Assembly (NCBI RefSeq): GCF_020085105.1
Contig: NC_058063.1
Location: forward strand, 22,725,066-22,789,065
Length of the DNA stretch: 64,000 nucleotides
Direction: 5' to 3'
Source of the DNA: Siniperca chuatsi
Taxonomy: Eukaryota; Chordata; Actinopteri; Centrarchiformes; Sinipercidae
The notes below the pieces were generated by a model, which was not told where the DNA came from, made no database searches, and saw only the letters and a program-made list of their open reading frames with translations. The position numbers and the translations under genes are program-made. Position 1 is the stretch's first letter; every line of letters starts with the position of its first letter. Shown in pieces: positions 44,041 to 64,000 of the stretch.

Positions 44041-44245
44041 AACCCGTTTCCTTATCCAAACAAAGGTGATAGCTGGAAATCCTTGCTCATTTTGTACAAC
44101 ACAATAAAATATAAACACATTATTGTGTATGCAAATATGAAATAAAGGAATATAACATTAATATTCACATCATACAAATCAGACACAGTAGAGATTCTTT
44201 CATTTCTGGCTATCACCTTTGGATTAAGAGGTTGTTATGGAACTT
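44041..44245. mobile_element. Foldback MITE-like element, family B
   Basis: The left arm CTTATCCAAACAAAGGTGAT plus AGC is mirrored by the right arm GCTATCACCTTTGGATTAAG, with homology extending to AACCCGTTTC / GGTTGTTATGG. The centre is AT-rich. Confidence 0.65.
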
Positions 44246-45469
44246 ACGAAAGTAGAGTCATAATTTAAGAAATGGGTTAAAAATCTTTTTTATTGAGCAG
44301 TGGATGAAATATTTTTATCCAGATAGTATGATAGACAGTCTGTAAAAGTGTTGTTAAATGACCTTCTGGGATTTGTCTTTCAGCCAGATGTGACGGATCC
44401 ACATTAAAGTTTTTATCAATGTTACTATAAAGAATAACAATTATGGATGTTTTTGGTGTCAAGTAAGGTGATCAACAGCTTGGTGTACTCCTTAAAAATG
44501 ATTTGCAACCTTTCATTGTCACAACCTTTCTCCATAGAAGGCTTTGGTTCATGTATTAATGTCAGTGTCTCTGTGTTAAACTGTAATTATTAATAGGGTT
44601 TTCTATAGGATTTACTTTGCATGTTATTCTTCATTATGTTTAATCTTTTTTTCTGAGACATTAGTGTATGTGCTTTACGACAGGAAGCGAAATGACCCAA
44701 TATTACAGGCTTCACCGTTACGGATGGGGATCCATGTGGTGCTATAACATGAAAATAGAAGAATTGTTCATTTTGAGTGATATGGCATTTTTCTTTTATT
44801 ACTACTGTTTCTACGTTTATGTGCCTCTTTTTGTGTCAGTTTATTTCTTATTTCTTCGGTCTTGTGTTTATATTAAATGATGAAATGTTTTAGATTTATA
44901 ATGACAACAAAAGAAGTATCACTTGTGGTTAGTTGCCTTGTTGTTCAAGTAGTGCAATTTACATATTTTTAAAGCAATGATCCAGGGTTTGAAGAGTTAT
45001 AGTTTTGCCACTTAATGATGGATCGCAGTCTATAACTGTTCCTGTAGTCTGTTTTTGTATCTTTGGCTTTCCAAATAGCAAAGATTTTTTTTTTTTTAAA
45101 CTTAATATTACTTTTTTATGACTGACACAAACCAGAAGTTCCCACTGTTTCAACAGGAAATTGTCAAGCTCTACCAAATGTCAAGTTAGTGTTCTTGACA
45201 TTTTTGCCTCTGCACACTAATGGCAAAACAAGGATAAAAGTTATGCTACCATAGCAACGTTGTTTAGGGGATGAAAGTCATTGTCCGGCTTTACAAAGAC
45301 AGCATTCCAGTTAATATTATAAATGTATATAATCTGTACAGTCGAAACAGGAAATGACCACCAAACAAATATTGGTAGATGTTATATCTACGCCAGCTAG
45401 GTCTCAGAAAATGTTGTGAAATGAGCACAATGTTTGAAAACTTTTCAGAGGAGGAAGCATGGATAGAAT

Positions 45470-45985
45470 CAAAACTGTCTTAGCGACTAAACTGAAATTT
45501 TCGCAAACCTAAAAAAAATGGAGCATTAGCTAGCCCAAACCAATCTGTTTTGGACACTAAACAAAACCACAAGCTAACCTGAAAAATGCTGTTTTGGTTG
45601 CTATACCTGCAATTTCTTTTAGTAGCAAAACCGAATGAGCTAACCTGAATCCAAACCATTTTAGCAGCAAAGCTGAAATGTTATTTAATCTGACACAAAC
45701 TGAGCTAAATAGCCAACCAAATTTGTTATGCGTCAAACTAAACTAATAGCTAACCTGAGCCAAACTGTTTTAGCCACTAAACTGAAATGTTAGCTAGCCA
45801 GAAATTTGTTTTAATCGCTAAACAGAAGAGCTCACCCAAACTTTATTAGCCATGCAACTGAAATGTTAGTAAACCTGAAACAAACTGTTTTAGACACCAA
45901 AGTTAACCGTTAGCCACCCTAAACCCAACTGCTATGCTAAATTGAACTTTCAGCTAACATGAACAAAAGTGTTTAGCTGCTGAAT
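45470..45985. repeat. Degenerate minisatellite between ttc39b and cfi
   Basis: Old units of about 55-65 bases around AGCTAACCTGAACCAAACTG, TTTTAGCCACTAAACTGAAA and TGTTAGCTAA, roughly eight copies with many changes. Confidence 0.7.
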
Positions 45986-48240
45986 TAATAGTTAGCTAAT
46001 CTTTTTGATAAACACAAGAAAACGGTTAGTCTATTACTGATAACCGTAAAATGACATTACACAATGTCTTTTCATAGTTTGTGCTTATTTAACGTTTCAT
46101 GAGATTTCAAACATCAGGCTGACTTCTAAAATAGTGAAATAGCCTCGATTTGCGGAATCACTGATGTTGGTGGACATTATGTGCATTATGTATTAGTTCA
46201 TGTATATTATACATGATAAAATGTATTGTCCAAAATACTTTGTGTGAAATGTGTGCAATACATTTTGAAAGCCATAATTCTTTTGCTAGTTGCCTTTATA
46301 CACTCAAGGACACAATAGCTTCTTTTTCCCTTTGTCCTTCTTATTGATACATATTTATGCCAAAAACGCACTGGACGCACTCTTTTAAGTGTATATTTGT
46401 CTTGACTTGTTGGATAATCTTCGAGAAGATTAAGAAAGAGTGTGCACTACTAATGCTTCTGGTGCGTTTATGCGATATATATCCCATCTGACCTCTAGCT
46501 AGCTTGGCTGCTCTGACGCTGTACACCCATATAATCATATATAATAATGTTTGCACATGACTTGATCAGCCACAAAGAGTGGTATGACTCTGACTCATCA
46601 ATCTATCAGGAATGTGTACCACAATGTTCTGATTTGATAATTTGGGAACTCTGTTGTTGTTTAACAGTGTGATTAAATGTCTGTCAGAATTCTGTATCTT
46701 CATTTATTTCCAGAACTGGCTTGTAACAACTAATGCTAACAGAACTTCTTCTTTTTTTTTTTGGATCCAAGCAGAAACAAGAATAAAGTCTAAATGTGTC
46801 TCGAGATTTTTGATCCTGTCAAAAGTAAATTTGGCCTCAATAAAAACATTGTATTTGATTAATAATTGTGTCAAGTTCAGTTTGGTTTTGATTTATTAAC
46901 ATTATATTATGGACACATATTTATTGACTTACTGTAAGTCTGAAGTTATGTTACTCAGCTGATCTGTCAGCTTGAAGTCTCTAGTGATCTGTGTTTGTTC
47001 CAAACTCAGAACCAAATAAATTCATCTGAGCTTAAATTCTAGTTTCTATATATTTTCTGTCTCTCTTATTTCTCTGGTTTTCTGCCTGCCAGGGTGGAAA
47101 AACTTTCTTTCATAATGACCTACTTGTGTGGTCCATGTTAATTTTGGTTGTTCAAATCTTTGGGATTAATTCAACCTGTATATAAGCATCAAATCAGTGA
47201 CTCATTTTGGCACTTCTCAGCAGTAAAAAGCACAGGGTTTTGAAACTGCTTTCTTGAAACAGTGTTGAACATTAACTTGTACACATTTGTATTTGTGTGA
47301 TGTAATTCATGACTTTTATTTTACCATACTGGAATCAATACCTACCTACTACAATACCCATGAGTCTCAGCTGCTGTTGCTATGGAGAAGAGGCCAATAA
47401 GAGGTGCGAATCAGAGCAGTAGCAAATTCAGACTGCTTCATTGTTGCAGTTGAACAAAACATGTCGCCATACTTGCTCCGTTCATACAAAATTGACCCAG
47501 AATCTGAAAGTGAACTGATTTACAAAGTGCAATCTTGAGCTTCAGATCACTGATTGGATGTTTCTTGCAGAAATGCACCTTGGGAGTCAGAGTTGTCTTC
47601 CATTATTATGTTATGTATTTTTTTACTTACATTTTTTTTTCTTCAAAACATCTTTTGTACAGATGAGTCACCTAACATTGTCAGTGAAAAAATTTACTGA
47701 AATGTGTCCTCTACTTGTTTTCCGAGTTACACAAAAGTCAGATATCAATATAAGTTTCAGCTCTGTGCGTCCAGTACATGGGTACAAGATGTGTTTAGCC
47801 TAGCTTAGCACAAGACCGGAAGCTGTGGTAAACAGCGTTGCTCAGTCAAAGTTAGGCTAGCTTGCTTGTTAACTCAAAGCATTTTAGCTTCTCAAATAGC
47901 AAGATACAACAATAACAGCTAACCTAGAGCCTGAAGGTTTCACTAACAAGATGAAACTACACTGATGCTAAAAACATGACTAACAACTTTCATTTTTTTG
48001 GATTGATAGCCGGGGCATGTTTATGATATACAACATGCTTTAACTTATACTAATTATAGGATGCTAGCTTCACCAACAATCAGACATTATTAACCACACT
48101 GCACATGCACTAAGACAAAGTTAAATTTTGCTACATTTAACAAATTTTTGTGCCTTATTTTAGGAGTTACTGTAGTTTGAGTTGGAGAAATTGTTCTTGA
48201 AGTGTATTTAAAGTTTAATGCACTTTAACATGTCAGAACA
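45986..48240. other. Spacer upstream of cfi, no gene seen
   Basis: AT-rich sequence without a supportable exon, RNA gene or clear element on either strand. Confidence 0.5.
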
Positions 48241-48488
48241 CAGTGTGTATGTGTCTGTCAACACTGACAAGACAAGTTAATGATTGACATCATCAGCGAA
48301 TATAGGAGACATGTCATCAGACATCATCAGTCTGTCAGTCAAATTATTCCTTTATATAAACTCTTAGTCTTATTGCTTCAGGAAAAAGTTTGTTTTCAGT
48401 ATTTGTCTCTCAGAGGACAATAAGGATATTTTCGGGCAGTTGGAGAACTTTGGAGGAAACCAGTCTGTTAATGTTTGTGTTTGCCAGG
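48240..48488 (+). promoter_or_regulatory. cfi: Putative cfi promoter, duplicated upstream of the second copy
   Basis: Contains an HNF1-like site GTTAATGATTGAC (48276-48288), fitting a liver-expressed complement gene, and a TATA-like TATATAAA at about 48353-48360. The blocks TCAGTCTGTCAGTCAAATTA and GGAGGAAACCAGTCTG have close counterparts before the second cfi-like exon at 63422. Confidence 0.6.
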
Positions 48489-61310
<12,822 letters not shown>

Positions 61311-61365
61311 TAACACACTCAAACAATGCACTACATAAGGATTACATTCATACTGTATTTTGCAC

Positions 61366-61499
61366 GTGGGAGAAGTTCAGGGCTTTCTGGCAGAAAGGCT
61401 TTTCCCCCCAAAACCTAACCAAGTGGTTTTGGTGCCTAAACCTAACCAAGTAGTAAGGCTTTCTGGTAGAAAGCCTAGAGGGCAAACTTCTCCCATGGG
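61366..61499. repeat. Long foldback in the cfi 3' UTR
   Basis: GTGGGAGAAGTTCAGGGCTT at the left is mirrored by AAACTTCTCCCATGGG at the right, with CTTTCTGGCAGAAAG and CTTTCTGGTAGAAAG in the arms. The centre has the common fish repeat wording GTGCCTAAACCTAACCAAGT. It lies between the stop codon and AATAAA. Confidence 0.7.
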
Positions 61500-61650
61500 T
61501 CTGTGTTTCACCTTAGCTGTGTACTGACAGACACTGTAATTCATAAAGTTATTAATTTTTTGTTGTAGAAAGTAAAAAAGCCATTTCCGTAATCTGTTGT
61601 GTGTAGCTTTATTAATGTACAGTAAAAAAATATTATGTAATTTGGTAAGT

Positions 61651-61656
61651 AATAAA
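61651..61656 (+). terminator. cfi: cfi polyadenylation signal AATAAA
   Basis: A canonical hexamer 341 bases after the stop codon, and the first canonical one in the 3' flank. Confidence 0.6.
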
Positions 61657-61754
61657 ATACTGTTGTTGCATGCTTGATTACTTAATTGGTTTGCATTATT
61701 GCTTCTCAGGAAGACTCCTTCCTGAGGGCGGGGCTTAAGTAACACAGAGTAGCT

Positions 61755-61890
61755 TAAATTTTTGAGTTCTCAGACCATTTTCACAATTGAGAATGACTTC
61801 CGGATGGGAGCCGAAACGTCTTGATTCTGAAAACAGTGTCCAGATGACTACGACTGAAACATTTTCTACGATTATTGCTACTGTTAGCAT
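61755..61890. mobile_element. Tail fragment of an unclassified retroelement
   Basis: GAGAATGACTTCCGGATGGG, then AGCCGAAACGTCTTGATTCT and ACAGTGTCCAGATGACTACG, resembles sequence found at the ends of fish retroelements (perhaps Penelope-type). Family uncertain. Confidence 0.4.
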
Positions 61891-62544
61891 TGTTCATGTT
61901 AATTAATGTGCATTAAATAAACTAACTGTCACCAGTCAGTCTCTCCTTTGTCTTGACAATGTGGACGCACAAACACATATACACAGTCTGTACCTCGGAT
62001 TGATTCATGTTATTGATCGTGTGTGTGTAGGCGTGTGTAGCGGGAGGGGTGGGTTATTTTTGTGGTTGTGTGTACATGTAAGAAAACCCAGACTCCGGTA
62101 ACCCGAAACAACAATAATGGATTTCACCACAGAAACACAAATATGTTGGTTTCGACTGAAGACATCTTTAAGAACAGCTCACAAATATACAGTATAGTTT
62201 CATTTTTTGAAAAAGGTTCAGTAATTTCCTAAAACAGCTGATCACCCAGTGCAACAGTGTAGCTAACTGATGTGCGTTTAATAGTTTCTGGACCACAATG
62301 GAGCTCTGTGGCACAGAGGAAGAAGATATATCAGGCTTTGATACACACACAATACTTGTTAGTAGATACGTTCAGTGTTGGTTTGGATCTGCACATGAGA
62401 TTTGTTGATGAGAAGAAAAATACAGAATATCACCAGACTGGTCGTTGCCTGGACGAACAGAGCTGAAGCATCAAAGTCTGGCTGTCGCACAGATAAGTAC
62501 ACAGTGATTTTGAAATGATCCTTTATTGATACAACGTTGAACAT

Positions 62545-62990
62545 TAACTTATTTGTACTTCCATCCATTTATCCTGTTCAGGGTCACCTGTCCCAGCATG
62601 CATAGGGCGACATTTTGATTTGTCATAGTAAAAAAGCACAGGTGTTACTAATAACATTAATGATGGCTCCGCTCTATTAAAGTGTCCCCGTTAACCTTGA
62701 CAGTGTGACAGTGAGGCAACATGTGCAATACCAGGACTCTGAAACTGAAGCAGCTAAATGGATGATTCATTTTATTATTTACACCTATGCTTTTCCTTAC
62801 AGTCAAAATGTCTTCTGTGAAAAAGGTCAATGCTCACAGTCACACTTGCTTTTGTTATCACCTACAGGCAAATTTGAGTCCCCAATTTACCTGACCTGCA
62901 TTTCTCTGGCCAATAGAAGGAAACGAATGCAACCAGCCCGGTCAGGTTCAAACCACGACCTTCAGTACTTCAGTCACCTTGCCGCCTACA
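62545..62990. mobile_element. Interrupted interspersed repeat
   Basis: CCATCCATTTATCCTGTTCA, then GGGTCACCTGTCCCAGCATG near 62565-62605, and CAGCCCGGTCAGGTTCAAAC, CACGACCTT and CACCTTGCCGCC near 62935-62990, are parts of a widespread fish repeat. The middle looks unrelated or inserted. The overlapping ORF 62705-63166 is not a gene. Confidence 0.55.
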
Positions 62991-63144
62991 TATTTGTGTT
63001 TATGTGGTTACTGGAATCTGGGTTTTCCCACTTGCACATAAAAAAAAACCCCTCCCCCGACTCTTCATTACAGTACATGGTCAGTCAGCTGAATCAATCT
63101 GAAGTCCAGGCTGTGTTCACGTTTGTGTGTGTGTTACCACATTG

Positions 63145-63421
63145 TTTAAGACAGGCTAATGATTGATTGATGGCATTATCAGTGGACAGAAGAGATATCA
63201 GACTGTCAGTCACATTGCTCCCTTAGAGAGAGAATAACTGTCTCTCTGTGTGTATCTGCAGCTGTTTCTTCACTGTGAAAGATATTTTATTATCTAGTCT
63301 GAGTCATTTCTGTCTTTTGTGCATCAGTAACAAAATGTTTTAAGCACAGGAAGAAAAAGAATAAAACATTTTTGTGAGAAGCTGAACTGTGGAGGAAACC
63401 AGACTGCTTGTGTTTGTCAGG
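63145..63421 (+). promoter_or_regulatory. Putative promoter of the second cfi-like gene
   Basis: GCTAATGATTGATT (63155), then CAGACTGTCAGTCACATTGC and GAGGAAACCAGACTGCTTGT, align in order with the region 48276-48488 before cfi. The HNF1-like site is slightly weakened (GTTAAT to GCTAAT), and the TATATAAA of the first copy has no obvious equivalent. Confidence 0.5.
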
Positions 63422-63481
63422 ATGAGATCAGCCAGAGTTTCTCTTTTCTTGCTGTTTCTTCTCGTTGTTCTCTCTGAAACG
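63422..63481 (+). CDS. First coding exon of a second cfi-like gene (partial, runs off the window)
   Basis: ATG at 63422 opens 20 codons, MRSARVSLFLLFLLVVLSET, and ends at a good donor, G|GTGAGT. The first exon of cfi is also exactly 20 codons (MTSAGVSLLLLFFLISHSVM) and the two match in most hydrophobic positions and in the leader just upstream. This is a signal peptide exon of a tandem duplicate. The rest lies beyond 64000; nothing after 63482 in the window looks like exon 2, which fits the 1.2-kb first intron of the upstream copy. Confidence 0.8.
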
Positions 63482-64000
63482 GTGAGTTAACTCATGCTGT
63501 CTTTTAACCTTATCTTTTAATTGTTCAAAAACATCCCATCACTTTCTTTTGTCTGTATTTGTGTATTTGTTTTTATTGCTTGTATTAAGTAGGATTCCCC
63601 ACAATGTATTTCTGTTTGATGTTGCTTAGTGCAGGACAAAGATAGTATGTATTGCATGGCAGTTGAGTTTGGCTAGTAAATACAGTACACGTATGTGTTC
63701 CAGAAAAAGAGCATGATGAGCAGTTAAGTACATTATATCAGTCAAGTCAGTTACAAGTCAAATACAAGTTGACCAAAATACTTAACAATTTTCAAGAGAG
63801 TTATTTAGATCCAAATGCAAAGGAATAGAAATGGCCTTTGAGGTGGGACTTAGGTCACATTCAGACCTTCTTAAGACCCTGCATGAAAAAAATACAACTC
63901 CCTCATTCATTTCAATGCAACCACTCAAGGGGTGCCGACAAAGAGGCAAAAAACTGTGGTGGCCAGTCAGATACGTCCAAGTTCACATTACTTGTAGATT
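63482..64000. other. Start of intron 1 of the second cfi-like gene
   Basis: No exon or element recognised before the window ends. Confidence 0.5.

Noticed and set aside
62859-62990. tRNA gene or intact tRNA-derived SINE
   Set aside because: A GGTTTGAAC-like B box is present on the minus strand, but no A box at the right distance and no cloverleaf was found.

Overview
This window is vertebrate nuclear DNA, most likely from a ray-finned (teleost, percomorph-like) fish. It holds multi-exon genes with GT-AG introns, many CA/GT microsatellites, short non-autonomous DNA transposons and degenerate intronic minisatellites. It also has the psip1-ttc39b gene pair, which are neighbours in the 9p22 region of the human genome as I recall it. 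All four recognised genes are on the + strand. I built the exon models by hand from reading frame, splice-site phase and family knowledge; no alignment was run.

Layout: (1) wdr55, coding 325-3291, 4 exons, 420 aa, a WD40 protein with an acidic C-terminal tail. (2) psip1 (LEDGF-like), promoter and leader near 4.4-4.6 kb, coding 6297 to about 17.1 kb: an N-terminal PWWP domain, a very long Lys/Glu-rich linker and a C-terminal integrase-binding-type domain. The assembly carries a one-base frameshift in linker exon 5. (3) ttc39b, promoter about 20.0-20.4 kb, coding 20421-41061, 19 exons, 580 aa. Its first intron is 9.5 kb and intron 3 holds a 1.6-kb triplet-phased satellite. (4) 41-48.2 kb is the 3' flank of ttc39b and repeats, with no gene seen. 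(5) A complement factor I gene (cfi), coding 48489-61310, 17 exons, 611 aa. (6) At 63422 the first coding exon of a second cfi-like gene starts; its promoter and signal-peptide exon match those of the first copy, so this is a tandem duplication cut by the window edge.

The most notable biology is in cfi. The open reading frame, splice sites, RFKR processing site, catalytic His and Asp and protease-domain cysteines are all intact. However, the catalytic Ser195 position encodes Asn (GDNGGP) and the Asp189 specificity position encodes Gly. The gene therefore appears to encode a catalytically dead factor I, lying next to a second copy. Its second LDLRa module has also lost the Cys4 and Cys6 pair.

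Other points worth attention: complementary (AC)n/(GT)n tracts at the two ends of ttc39b intron 2 and psip1 intron 1, the arrangement described in fish as RNA-bridged introns; a wdr55 minisatellite that repeats the exon 3 splice donor; an unusually long psip1 linker with substitutions at classical IBD contact positions; and several families of foldback or hAT-like elements, one with a perfect 8-bp target-site duplication.
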